64,000 bases of DNA from Blakeslea trispora (taxonomy: Eukaryota > Mucoromycota > Mucoromycetes > Mucorales > Choanephoraceae). Of this stretch, positions 15,919 to 27,356 are shown piece after piece. Position 1 is the first letter of the stretch, and each line of letters opens with the position of its first letter. Location: positions 1-64,000 of the forward strand of contig JAIWNE010000038.1 in the NCBI GenBank assembly GCA_025331445.1. Direction: 5' to 3'. The notes beneath the pieces were generated by a model that was given only the letters and a program-made list of their open reading frames with translations, had not been told where the DNA came from and made no database searches. A program made the translations under genes and the position numbers.

Positions 15919-17570
15919 TTACACTAATGCCTGGTTCAGATGAACAACGGCTGTACTACTATAACTGGGTGTGTATTTATGAATGACCTTTTTGAGAGCA
16001 TTGGGTAATGTCTTCCAGGGAAAGACCTTGACGTCTTTTTCTATATTACGAGGTTTTGGATGAGGAAAGCCCATGATCAGCCTAAAGAAATCAGCACATT
16101 CTGGCTTGCATTTACTGACTGTTAACGGTCGGAACCCTTCTAGATTGCGCCGGATCCGATTCTTTTCTTCTACGGTAAACTGAACACCAATCAGACCTTC
16201 CAACAGATAGATACAGTCAACCGAAGTAACAAAGTAATCATTCTGTTCTCTCCAGTAGATACAGGAAATCACCAATGGACTAGGCTTCTTGTCTTTAGTT
16301 AGGTTTTCACGGATCCGTTGTTGTTGATAGCTCTCTTGAGAGACAGGTTCAAACCCACATTCCACTTGATCGCTTTTCTTTTTGTTGTCATCTTCTTCCT
16401 TGGTGTGTTGGGCAGCTTGTTGACGACGCCAGAATTGAACTAGACGACGACCTGAGGCCCATTCTTGGGGCGTCCAATGATAGGTCATGTCCATGAGATC
16501 GCCCATGATCTTTAGGTTGGCTTTACTCAAGACACCTGCAAATGGATGACTTGGATTCAAGCTGGATATTGGATAAGGATTGGGAAGCATCATCTGGGGT
16601 TGAAATAAGGCTTGAGAGGGTGGTGAAGGAGGTGGTAGAGGATGAGGGGGAGGATAGTTGAAGGTAGGACTGGTGTTGGTGGTTGGGTTGATGGCATAAG
16701 AAGAAGAAAAGGGAGCTGAATGAGAGGAAGTGGGTGAAGTGTAAGGTAAAGTGTTGTTTGGATAGGATAATGAAGGAGGTGCTGTCTGGATCTGACTGGG
16801 AGGCATGGGGCGAGTTTGATAGTGATAGTCCAGATAAGGATTCATAGGATAAGAAGGGAGTAAGGTGGCACCTGGAGAAGGCATGAGATGAGGCTGACTA
16901 GGGCGACCTTGAGACGGTTGTAATTCAGGCTTGTTGGGTTCTTGAAAGGGCACTAAAAGTGGATTAAAGATGGCCTCTTCTAGAGAAGGTCTTTTGGTTG
17001 GCAATTTACTGACACATTGATCTGAAGCAGACCGTTTTCTCTTTTCTGTTAATGTTGAAATCAGTATAATAGCAATCATAACACAATCTTAATTACCTTC
17101 TTTTAGATAAGTAAAGAGACCAAAACTCCAATGGTCAATGGCAATATCACTATGGGTTGCATCGTACATACATATCGATAAGGGTACTTGAGTTCCCGAT
17201 GTCATCTTGGTGTCCTTTAGTTTGGGTACTCGTGCTACCAAAGTGATCCATGTCACACTGGCATCTGTCGATCCATTCTGTTGTTGATCTGTCTCGACTA
17301 CCAATTGACCAAACACAAGTCGCATTGGCTTGGTCTGTTCTAGAGGGGAATGCATTGGATTAGCTGTGGCTTTTTCCAAGACGACTGTCAGTGTTGTCTG
17401 ATCTGTGCCCATATGAGGATCCCATTGTATCACTCGTGGTCTATTGTTGTCTTTGGTTGGTTTAATGTAATCTTGTCAAAAATAAGATTAGGTTGGTGAA
17501 ACCTCGATTTTTTATTGTTTTTTTTTTAATTGTTACCATGATGGATGTTGTCAAATGAAGTTGTTTCCAT
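15919..17570 (-). CDS. Medusa (MedA)-family developmental regulator
   Basis: Likely nuclear transcriptional regulator. Members such as Aspergillus MedA, Fusarium Ren1 and Magnaporthe Acr1 control conidiation pattern and adhesion. Translation starts METTSFDNIHHD at 17570, with an intron to YIKPTKDNNRPRVIQWDPHMG, which is the IPT-like N-terminal block of the family, and another near 17090 (LKE to KRKRS, a basic nuclear-localisation-like patch). A Pro/Ser-rich linker covers 16560-16950. The diagnostic C-terminal domain is complete: WTPQEWASGRRLVQFWRRQ, ISCIYWREQNDYFVTSVDCI, FTVEEKNRIRRNLEGFRPLT, FRLIMGFPHPKPRNIEKDVK, and VFPWKTLPNALKKVI. The C-terminal domain is very strongly conserved compared with the linker. 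The stop at 15919 faces the stop of the + strand gene 21 bases away. Function is inferred from ascomycete relatives; Mucorales make sporangiospores, so the target programme may differ. Confidence 0.88.
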
Positions 17571-18245
17571 TTTTCTATTATTCAAGTTTTTTTTAAAGAA
17601 AATAAAGAAAATAAAAATAAATAATAATAATAAAAAAAAAATTATACAACAAAGTAAAGATAAGTTTGTGAGTTTTCGCACGTTTAAGCTTATTCAATTG
17701 GAGTAAAAAAAAAAAATGGATTTTCTTATTTCAGCGATATATCATCTACACAGCAAACAAATGGGTGAGATGCCGTTTTATTGTTTGTTGTTTTGTCATA
17801 CTTGATATGGTAGAATCAAGAAGATCAAGTTTAAAGTAATTGTGTTTGGTTGATGATAAGCTTTCTGCGTAAATCAAGAAAATCGACATGGTTGTAATGC
17901 CTTTGATTTGCTTATGTTTCATATAATGCATTCAAATGTTTCATAACGAAAAACAAAAGAAGCTCGGAATATATCAAGTTTTATCGGGAATACAATGAAG
18001 ATGATTAGACATGACATTTCGTTTTTTTTTTTTTCTTTTTCTCGAAAAAAACCTCGCTTTATTTCTGTACATTTTTTTTTTATTGATTTAGAAAAAAGAT
18101 CATAAAATTGCATAAGATGAAAATATATATAAAAAAAAAGGGAGGACCATAACTTTGTTGATAGCTTAAACATATAAAACATGAAAGAAATTAGGACAAA
18201 AAAAAATTGATTTTCCCCCCACCACCACCACTTTATAGATTTCTA
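17571..18245. other. Intergenic region, no gene supported
   Basis: This holds the MedA-type gene promoter and the 3' end of the HSF-type gene. The sequence is AT-rich with several poly-A/T tracts and a short CCACCACCACCAC run at 18219-18231. Minus-strand open frames at 17746-17931 and 17919-18182 look like chance frames. I see nothing else in it. Confidence 0.5.
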
Positions 18246-19574
18246 TCATTTTCCTTGAAAAATGACATCTCTTTGATCATGTATTGTGCCTGTCATTGCA
18301 CTAGCCATCATGGAGGAAGACATGGCCACTTCATTCATTGTTGTACGAGACTGTAAAGGAAGAAACGAGGGCAATTTGTCTCTGCAAAAAGACTTTTCGA
18401 CCATCAAGTCTGATCGATAGGGTTGCCTTAATGAAGCAGTGCCTAGATACTTGTTTGGATCAAAGGAAGAAGGATGGCCTAGGTTGATGAATTCCTCAGA
18501 CGTCGTTGAATAGAGTGTCAGATGACTTCCAATACTACTACTGTTACTCATACTGCTGGTTGTACTCTGACTGCCAAACTGATGTTCATACTGCAGAAGG
18601 TTATGCTTGAGACATTGGATCCTTGACTTTTGTATCTCTATCAAACTTTGTGCTTTCTTTAGTTCTCCAGTCAAAGACTTGATCACATCATGATACTCGA
18701 CATACTCTGGCTCTATCTGCAATGATCCTTTGTTATGCATATGCATCTCATACATCCTTTTGTCGACCTTGTTTGAGGGCATCATCCATGCTGTATCGTA
18801 CATGGGCTGGTTGCCAAACGAATAAAACAATGGTAGCTCAGGGTTTAACATGAGATCATCATCCATCAGGCGTGGGAGATAGGCAGATGGAGTGGTCGTG
18901 TCGGGATCGTGAGGGGATGGCAGGACTCTTTCGTCTTCCAGTACTGTTTCGTTCAGTCTTTGAAGTTCCTTTCGACGGATATAGCCTGGTGTTTGTCTGC
19001 GAATCAGATGAAATAAGTCGGTTCGGTTGGGTCGAAAATAGACATGATGCCAACGACACGTCTTTCTATCTTTGACATCTTTTGATTTACGAGCATCTGT
19101 GTCTCTTTGAAAACCATAAATCTAGCATAAACATTAGAAAAAAAGATTCGATCATTTCATAAGCAAGAAAAGACTCACATTCAGTTGTCGAACAAAGGAA
19201 GTAAATTTACAATGTTTGAATAAACGTGGTAATACAATCTCTGTAAATTCTATTAAACAATCATCATTAGATTCAAGCAAATAAAATAAATAAAATATAC
19301 TTGCTTGGTATACTGTAGATAACAAACATATCAACACCATTATGTTTACACCAATAAGCATATTTATGGCCATCATCGGGTGCCTGCAAACATCTTTTTT
19401 TTTTCTTTTAGAAACATAATAAATCATTTGGTAAAAATCCATTTACTGATAGAGCTTAGAAACAAATCCAGCAATGTTTCTTTCATTAAGTATCCTTGGT
19501 TGCCATTCTGGTTCATTGGAATCATCAGCTCTTAAAGGATAATGAATTAGATCTCTTTGATTCGAATGATCCAT
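18246..19574 (-). CDS. HSF-type DNA-binding transcription factor
   Basis: Predicted nuclear regulator with a heat-shock-factor winged helix. It starts MDHSNQRDLIHYPLRADDSN at 19574. Splicing gives AGFVSKLYQ, then APDDGHKYAYWCKHNGVDMF, VIYSIPS, then FTEIVLPRLFKHCKFTSFVRQL, NIYGFQRDTDAR and WHHVYFRPNRTDLFHLIRR. The block KHCKFTSFVRQLN-YGF is the recognition helix and following strand of HSF domains. A heptad-like region (DVIKSLTGELKKAQSLIEIQ) could be the oligomerisation segment, although it is shorter than in classical Hsf1. The C-terminus is Ser/Thr/Met-rich. Length is about 400 residues. The tryptophan usual in Hsf1 (FSWS) is replaced by AYWC, so it may be an Sfl1/Skn7-like or lineage-specific member rather than the main heat-shock factor. 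At least four introns are present, one immediately after KLYQ. Confidence 0.88.
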
Positions 19575-19801
19575 GATTCAATAGATTTCTTAAGAAAGAG
19601 AGAAAAAAGAGAGAGGGGGAAAATAAGGTCTTTTGATGTTTATAAGTAAAATGAAATAGAAAAAAAAAAAAAGCTTATTTTCGCCCTACTCCCCCCCCCT
19701 TTTCTTCTTACTATGTAATCCTCTCCCCTTGCTTTTTTTTTTCTCTCTCTCTCAAGAAATAAGGTAATGTTTTCCTTTTTTTTTATTTTATTGATGTTTT
19801 T

Positions 19802-22800
19802 CTAATTGCCTTGAATACCCATGTCATCCATGATGCGTTGATATATTTTATCAGATTTAGCTTCCACAGGCACATAATTCGATCTTCTGAAACCTAGACT
19901 GGTTACCCGAGAAAGAATCTCAAACAGTTGATTGAACAGATACTTCTCAGACACCAAGCTCACAATCAAATTCAGTCCAGCCAACACCAAGATGACAAGA
20001 CGAAAAGACATTGGCAAGACCTCCAATTCCATCATATCCAGAACAAGCCCGGGAGGTAACAGAACAAACCAAGATGTCAGTCCAACAAGAACAGTGAGGG
20101 TGAGCACTAAACGACCATTTGTCCAAATAGGCTGTCGGAAAGGCGGACCGACACTAAAAACGACAGCAATCAGCATGTATTGATAGCTTGAGATAAGGAA
20201 CAACACAGTGTTTTCCAAACAAATAATGTTCTCGCCATCTGGATCAAAAACAGGAGGTTGATACCTAAACAAGATAATTAGAATCATATTTGGGTGGATT
20301 TAGAACTTTTTTCTTTTTTTTTTAAAAAAAAACTTGCCATGATTGTTGATGGACTAACCAATAAGCCATCATTTGGAAACTCGAATTGATCACAATTTGT
20401 CCAATAAGTGATGTCAAGACTTTGGTAGACACTAAACTAGCAGTAGGACGTTTCTTATGAAGTGTTGGCCAAGCAGCCGTATATCCCACTCAAGTTTGAA
20501 AATTAGACAACGATGGTGTGTATCATGTACTTTCTATTTAACTTACTGTAAACAGCAATAGGCAGAATGAGGAATAAGTCTATGTACAGAAATTGAAAAT
20601 CACCCAGATTGCTACCAAATGCATAGAGTAAAGTAACAGAAGTAAACTGAATCAGACTATAGAGTGCCATGTATTTGAAGCAACTGAAACTTGTGACTAA
20701 GGCAGCTCTTCCTTCCCTAGAGATGACAATGTTTAAACCATCTAGATCCAATGAAAACAACATCACTTACTTTATCACATCAATCACACATTCAATATCC
20801 ATGGTGTTACTTGTAAAGGGAGCAGCAACCGAGGCTTCAGCTTCAGACAATGAAATGCCTATATCGCCTGCCTTCAAGGCACCACAATCATTAGCACCAT
20901 CTCCACAAAAACCAACACAATAACCAATATCTTGCAGCTGTACAACCAATTCTTGCTTTTCATCGGGCGACATGCGTGCATAAATTGCTCCTTTGACAAG
21001 CATACGATAGAGACAGTCGGTTTCTGCATGATCAACCATCCATCGAAACGCTTCTCCTGTAATGGCCAGATAATATTCTTGAAATTGTACATAAGGGTTG
21101 TCATTTGAGAACATGCGTGAACGAGGCTAATTTCTTTATTAGAGGCGCATCCCCCCCTTTCTTTTATGTTTTATACTGTACCTGTAAAGTTGTTGTTGAA
21201 AGTTCGTTGCCTTCTTGTAATACACTCTCCCAACAGAGTTCAGAATCTTCTTCAGTTGAAGATCCTTTCAAGAAGCGAGGAATATAGATTTCGGCAGAAC
21301 GATCAATCAAACCACATTCTCTTGCCACACTTACGGCCGTTAATACATTGTCACCTAAATCACAAAAAAAGGGTCAGTTGTGCCTTTGTAAACAAGAATG
21401 ACATACTTACCAGTACACATGATTTGTCGAATATTTGCATTTCTTAAAGTAGTTATGGCTGCTGTTGTACGTGGTTTAAGCTTATTTTCAAATACAATGA
21501 AGCCTAAAAAGGTTAATCTGGTTTCCATTTCATCTCTATAGAAAAAAAAAATGAGTGTTTTCAAAACAAAAAAAACAGCGCCTAGACTTGCCTTTTTAGT
21601 TTATGAAGTTTATGCCATTTTACACCCACAAGCTGTCGAGAAGCACATGCAATCACTCGATAACCACTATGTGTGTATCTATACAATCTCTCTTGATAAT
21701 CTTCAGGCACTATAGACAAACGAGTTTAGAGAAACACTCATAAAATTGTTCCATTGTCAATAACTTACTTGATTCAGGAGTACATATGTCCTTCATCACT
21801 TCAGGAGCACCCTTCACAAAGATTTCCATGGTAGGACTAGCCAGTCTTCGAACAATCACACTCATTCTTCGTAAGGCAGACACAAATTCAAAGGTGTGAA
21901 TGATACCAAATTCAGTGGGTGGTGTTGCTTGTTCAGGCTGTAGATGGATATCTTGTCTTCCCCCAGGAGGTCTTACGACTGTAGGCATAATACCTACTTT
22001 AGCACTCTTCTTGGCCTGAAGTGCAGCCAGTTCACTTGTTGGTTTCAGCCCGATTGAAGTGGCACCGCCACTTTCCTCCAACTCCCATTGTGTAAACTCA
22101 AACATCTTTAAATCAAGCGGATCTCCCAAGAGTTCGCCATTCACAATCTTTAAGGAATGACAGGTTGTCATGGTCTGTAGCACTTTGGCCTGTGTTGTGT
22201 ATTGATTGGTATCATTAGGATCGAGATGTCCAATCGATTTACATTCTTCATCAAAGATCTTTCTGCCATCGGATGTTGTCTGGACAGCTCGAATACCATG
22301 AATATCAAGTCCATCTTCAGTCAAGGTGCCTGTCTTGTCAAAACACATGCAATCAATCTTGCCGCCTATATTGACTCTTGGTGGAGAGATACAGAAGATG
22401 CCTAATTTCTTTAATCTACTGATTGCAAAACTCGTACCAATCGAGAGTGTAGCGGGGAGTGCAGGAGGAACAACGATAGTAATCAGATCAAGTGCACGTA
22501 AAATCATGGTTGTTGAATCAATGCCAAGTCGAATAAAGTTGACTGATGAAATCAAGAATCCAATCAATGCTGTTATAGTAGAAACATGAGTGATATAAGC
22601 TAGACAAACAAAATAAAAAAAAATTACCTATGACAGACAATACACCAATAAATCTAAAGGAATCTCTATAAAACTTGAAATTGTTTGGCTTTGGAAACAG
22701 CATGGATCGAACAAGGGCGCCTTTAGCCGTGTTGAACCCAGTTCGGACAACAATAGCAGTAGCTAAGGATACATTATCACCTCCACGTACACGAACCATA

Positions 22801-24497
22801 TGGGTCCCCATAAACAAGAAATGCTTTGATATCTCGGCTGGTATACCTGAACTCGATAGATTCATCTTTCGGAGGGTGATATCTGTGATAGGCGCTTTTG
22901 AGACAGGCACAGATTCACCAGTAAGCATAGACTCATTCAGGATACAATCACCTGACACAAGCATAGCATCACATGGAACAGTATGTACATTGGCGATATC
23001 AATCAAGTCCCCAGGTACCAGTTCCACTGAACTTACAGTTTGCCCTATAAACACGTTTAATCTATCTGGATTGTCACATGACAAACAATGACTTACATGA
23101 GCCTTCTCGAAAGACTCTTACAGAACACTCAAAGAAAGACATGTCTTTCATTCTCTTCATAGTCTAAGATAGATAGGATTAAATTCAATCGCCCACAGAC
23201 AATGCACCACAATTACCTGTTTTGTTTCCAATAAGGTAGACACAATACTAAAGGCACTGATGATAAAGATACAGAATGCATAATAATAATAATCGTCCAT
23301 ACACCAGAGTAAAATACTGCCAATTTGAAACACGTAAAAAGGATTCAAGACTTCATCTGTCAGTAGCTTGGCTGTAGGTTTCTCACGTATATTGATCAAA
23401 TTAGGACCAAACACAGACACTCTTTCACGATGTTTTTCTGAGGATAAGCCTGTCTTGAGATTCTTTGAACTGTTCCATGATTGATCTTTCCAAAATCTAG
23501 AATCTCTTGTTCGTAAGCGTGACTTTATATATATATATCTGTCTAAATAGTTTACCCGACAATCAAGAATTTATGTAGCACAGGATGATAAGCTAATCGG
23601 ATATAACGATATTCAACCAGCATCAATTGTGACAATGGTCTGTCCATATCCAAGATACTTTTGACTTGTTCATTATTTAACAAAAGCTGAGAAATCTCTT
23701 CTTTTACTTGATCATACGAGAAAATCGATCCAATCGATCCACTATACCAATTTCGAACAGGTCGAATAATTTCTATTTCATTATATGGGCTCTGAAACCC
23801 AAAAAAAATAAAAAATCAGCAATGACGTCCAATGTATTGAATGCATACTTTTTTTTTTTACTTTAAACACTAGCCACTCTGCATTTTTCAGTGCCACCTT
23901 GACACCTATCCAAGCAACATACCAACTTGGAACCCATCGACACACTAGCCATACAATACCAAGCGATAAAACACAACAGAGACGATACAACATCAAGTGT
24001 AACGAGCTGTATCTATAACCCATAATGGTGATCTGCACATCTTCTTCCTCTAACAAGAGCACTTGCTCATTTTGGGTATCTGTAGGGATATTACCCAATC
24101 CATTGATCCTGATATCATCCACTCTATGATCCGCAAGATGGCTATGATCGCTGTCACTTTCTATATCACTTTGCTCTTCATCGCTGGAGTTTAGCTCGGT
24201 AAGCTCTTCGTCACTTTCACTATTCACTTCGCTCTCACTGTTTCTTCTACGTCGAATGATTCCCATGTGAGGTCGATGTGAATAAGACCCAGAGGTAGGT
24301 TTTCTCTGTCGGCTGTTTGTGTCGACACTTCCAACCTCTAGAGGGTCTGTTCCGAGTTCTACTTGGGTGGGAGGTGTATGCACTAGAGGCGCAGCGGAGT
24401 CTCGCCTTGAGGTTGTGCTAATATGTTTGATTGCTTCGGGCTTAACGGCAGAAGTCTCATACACTGCGCGTTCTCCAGTCGAGGGGCTTTTCGACAT
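19802..24497 (-). CDS. P5B-type cation-transporting ATPase (Ypk9/ATP13A2-like)
   Basis: Polytopic P-type ATPase of the lysosome/vacuole class; animal ATP13A2 exports polyamines from lysosomes, and yeast Ypk9 affects metal tolerance. The P5B assignment rests on the [20 protein letters not shown] motif in M4; P5A enzymes have PPELP. The phosphorylation site is [14 protein letters not shown] and the hinge motif is [19 protein letters not shown]. The actuator domain shows [13 protein letters not shown], and [11 protein letters not shown] marks the nucleotide domain. The cytosolic N-terminus of about 160 residues is Ser/Glu/Asp-rich, including [17 protein letters not shown], and precedes the family hydrophobic hairpin ([19 protein letters not shown]). 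It starts at [13 protein letters not shown] (24497) and ends MGIQGN (stop 19802). More than ten introns break the gene; one near 23525 carries an AT-dinucleotide run. Spliced length should be near 1,250 residues, normal for P5B. Substrate is inferred from the family. Confidence 0.94.
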
Positions 24498-25386
24498 TCC
24501 TTTAATTAATGTTGGTATTCTATCAAGACTATAAGAATAGCATACACAGGTTTCCTTTTTTTTAAAAAAAAAAAAAGAAAAAGAGAGAAAAAAAAAAAGA
24601 ATAGGTTTAAAAGTCGAACTTTTTTTTTTATTTTGCGGAGAGTGATTTGTGGAGGGTGCATTTTACAAAACAAGTAAAATAAGGTCAGTCATAGCCTCCT
24701 CCCTATGCTTGAGTATTACACAGACTATCACAAGTCAATCGCTGTATTTTTTTTATGAATCAAGTTAAGCAACTTGAAAGCTCTTCAAGTTGTTACTATA
24801 ATCAATAAATTTTACTTGTGTTTTATTACACATATTTCTTTTGATGTCTTGCATATAAGTGAGCTTTTTTTTTGTTCTCCATCGCATTTGAATTTCTTAC
24901 TACCATTTGGTCTTTCTTGCTCAGTTACAAAACAAAGCCTGTCCTTTTTTCTTTTATGAGTAGCTTGTCAGTTTCTCTTTTTTTTTTTTTGTTTTACCAA
25001 TTGGATTTTAGGATAGAAAATCAGCTTTTTTTTTAATAGACTTGATTCAGAATACCACTTTAAAGAGCTTTCAGAAGCTTCATGCAATGTGTCATTCATG
25101 AAGGAGATGAAAGCTATCTATGAACTCAATTACAGAATTTCTTTCTGAAATACTCCTCGCTTCTTTATGTCGTGGTGTCTCTCATGTCAATCAGAGAGAC
25201 CACTGTACAACTGATATTTGCTACTTATTAAACAGCTGTTTGAGTTTCTTTATCATTTTGATTCTAGGAAACTAAAATCAAGATCTAATAAAAAAAAGAA
25301 ATCATGATTTGAACTGCTTCCAGATTTGTACAGAGTAGATAGAAAACCCCCCACCCTCTTGCTTTCTTTCTTTTTTTTTTCCTTTA
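24498..25386. other. Intergenic region, no gene supported
   Basis: This contains the P5B ATPase promoter next to 24497 and the 3' end of the syntaxin gene at 25387. A T8A12-type self-complementary run lies at 24555-24575. A frame at 24774-24959 is short and hydrophobic with no recognised content. Confidence 0.5.
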
Positions 25387-26409
25387 TTATGAGTACCAAT
25401 CCAAAAACAAAAGCACAAAACTGGCACCGATCAAAAAGGCCAGCATGAATTTACGACTACTTCGATTGCGCTCTCTGGCAGAGATCAATTGAAGATTACC
25501 TTGTTCAACTCGATCAGTAGTTGCTATTGCATCAGCATAGAGTCTGTCTGTCTGTATTGTCTGTGCTGCTAAATGATTTGTCAACTGTGTTTGAAGTGTA
25601 GCAATCTCAAGTAAGGCTTTTTCTGCATTCTTGACTTGATTCAGCGTATTACTTAGTTCCTCTAACATGGTAGAGTTTTCCTTTTCTAGTATCTGCATTT
25701 GCTCATCTGTGAGCTCTTGCTCAAAAGGATTTTCCTCGGATTCAGGCTCGAGTGGTGATGGTTCCGCAATCACAGGTGCTTCACTGTAGGTTGATTTAAA
25801 GAGCTGGTTTTCGCTTTTTTCTATTTCGCGTGTCAAACGGATTTCTTGTTGATCTTTTTGGATCTGTGATACCTGCATCAACTGTTGATTCAATAGCCAA
25901 GTGATACTACTGCGATGCACAGACAATACGTCTTCAGTCATGGATGGTAACAGGACAGAACCTAGAAAACTGGCTAACCTATTGGTGGGTTTGGCTGCTT
26001 CTCTTTCTTGTCGGATCCTTTCGGACTCTTCTAGCTCTTTGATTCGATCGATACATCGACGAATGATAAGTTTAGCTTGAAAATCGATTTCATCTCGTTC
26101 TCGATCGGTAAGTTGGTTGATGTTGCCTGAAAACAAACTAAAGAGAGAGTCGCCGCTTATGTTTGAAGTGTCTATTGTTGAGCGTGTTCGCGCTCCTCTG
26201 TTTCTGGTGCTCAAATAGGCTGGTCGAATAGCTATCAAGAAGCGTCGAAGACTATCGATATGCTGGTATATCCGATAAGCCTCTTTTGTGAATAAGTCAT
26301 AAGATGTCTCGTCGTTTTTTTCGCGTCTCTTTGGGTTGGGTGGCTTTCGAGGAACAACAGAAGATTTCTCTTCAACAATGTTGCGGAATTCAAGCGTTCG
26401 ACTAGACAT
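25387..26409 (-). CDS. Syntaxin 18/Ufe1-like Qa-SNARE
   Basis: Predicted tail-anchored t-SNARE of the endoplasmic reticulum, acting in retrograde Golgi-to-ER fusion. The gene is a single uninterrupted exon of 340 codons starting MSSRTLEFRNIVEEKSS. The N-terminal domain resembles syntaxin 18 (TSYDLFTKEAYRIYQHIDSL, with a Ser/Arg loop, then ELEESERIRQ). A SNARE helix follows near residues 245-310 (LLEIATLQTQLTNHLAAQTI). By alignment to syntaxin 1, the Gln in LAAQT falls at the ionic zero layer. The protein ends in one membrane anchor, KFMLAFLIGASFVLLFLDWY, with almost nothing after it, as expected for a tail anchor. It shares a 950-base divergent upstream region with the ferric reductase gene. 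Confidence 0.9.
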   Translation of the reverse strand: MSSRTLEFRNIVEEKSSVVPRKPPNPKRREKNDETSYDLFTKEAYRIYQHIDSLRRFLIAIRPAYLSTRNRGARTRSTIDTSNISGDSLFSLFSGNINQLTDRERDEIDFQAKLIIRRCIDRIKELEESERIRQEREAAKPTNRLASFLGSVLLPSMTEDVLSVHRSSITWLLNQQLMQVSQIQKDQQEIRLTREIEKSENQLFKSTYSEAPVIAEPSPLEPESEENPFEQELTDEQMQILEKENSTMLEELSNTLNQVKNAEKALLEIATLQTQLTNHLAAQTIQTDRLYADAIATTDRVEQGNLQLISARERNRSSRKFMLAFLIGASFVLLFLDWYS

Positions 26410-27356
26410 GAAGAATAAAGTTACTTTTTTTTTTCCTAAGATGACGCATTTGTAAAGTGGGGTTGAATCAACATTTTTGGATCTCCGCGCTTGATGTGTG
26501 TTTTTGTTTCAATACTCAAAAGTAAACAGTTTGCATAGTATCTTAATAGAACAAAAATCCTTACAATCTAGCTCAGTGGGAAGCCATCAAACTAAACTTG
26601 TACTTTTTAGACCCTTGAAATAATTCAAATACACCCAATGTATAGTTTTAGCACACAGTTAGCTCTTCAGCTATATTTCATCGTATGAGCTTTCTCTTTT
26701 TTTTTTTTGCCTCATACCTTATAGTTATAAAGACAGAGGCAACAAGTAAGCTCAAAAGTGCCTATGCGGCATCTGAAAGTCGGGGAAATAAGGAGCGAGG
26801 GCCTGTTTATCATTGGCAGCTAACATTTGTTAACATTTATTAACTGATGCAAGTCATGAGGATTATCTTGATGTTCTGGGACCTCAGCTAAATATTGATG
26901 ACTCAATCCAAATATATGTACAGGATAATTCAATACAAGGGGCTTTCCTTGTCATATTTACTAACTGAGTTGACTATCAAATGTCAATGTAGGGAAAGAA
27001 ATGGGGTTTTGTAGCTAAAAGAAAACAAGCTGTTGAGTATTGCTTTTTTGTTTTCTGGTTTTATCCTGTATACAACCAACTGTAGACAATCACAGTATGA
27101 ATTTTTAATGATTTTAGCATGTTTGATCTTTAAAGCACTTGGCTGGATTTTGTTTTTGTTTTTTTTTGTTTTTTGCTGATAATAATTCTTGATTTGATGC
27201 CACAGCTATTTTTTTTATCAGATTATCAGATTGTGCGCATGATCGGAGACCAATCTACTAAAAGAAAAAGAAAAAAACCCTGTTTTTCTTCTTTCCCCCC
27301 TTTTCTTTCTTTCTTTATCTTTAATCATCTACATATTCATTCTAAGCTTAAAAAAA
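26410..27356. other. Divergent promoter region between STX18-like and ferric reductase genes
   Basis: No coding region is supported. It carries the upstream regions of both flanking genes. Close to the reductase start are a pyrimidine-rich tract (27280-27330) and two tandem GATA-type sites at 27215-27231, described separately. Confidence 0.6.
27215..27231 (-). promoter_or_regulatory. Two tandem ATCTGATAA (iron-GATA-like) sites
   Basis: TTATCAGAT occurs at 27215-27223 and again at 27223-27231, sharing one base. On the minus strand each reads ATCTGATAA, an exact fit to the ATCWGATAA core bound by fungal iron-responsive GATA repressors (Urbs1, SreA, Sre, Fep1 class). The pair is about 125 bases before the ATG of the ferric-reductase-type gene. 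The match is seen in sequence; repression by iron is inferred. Confidence 0.6.
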
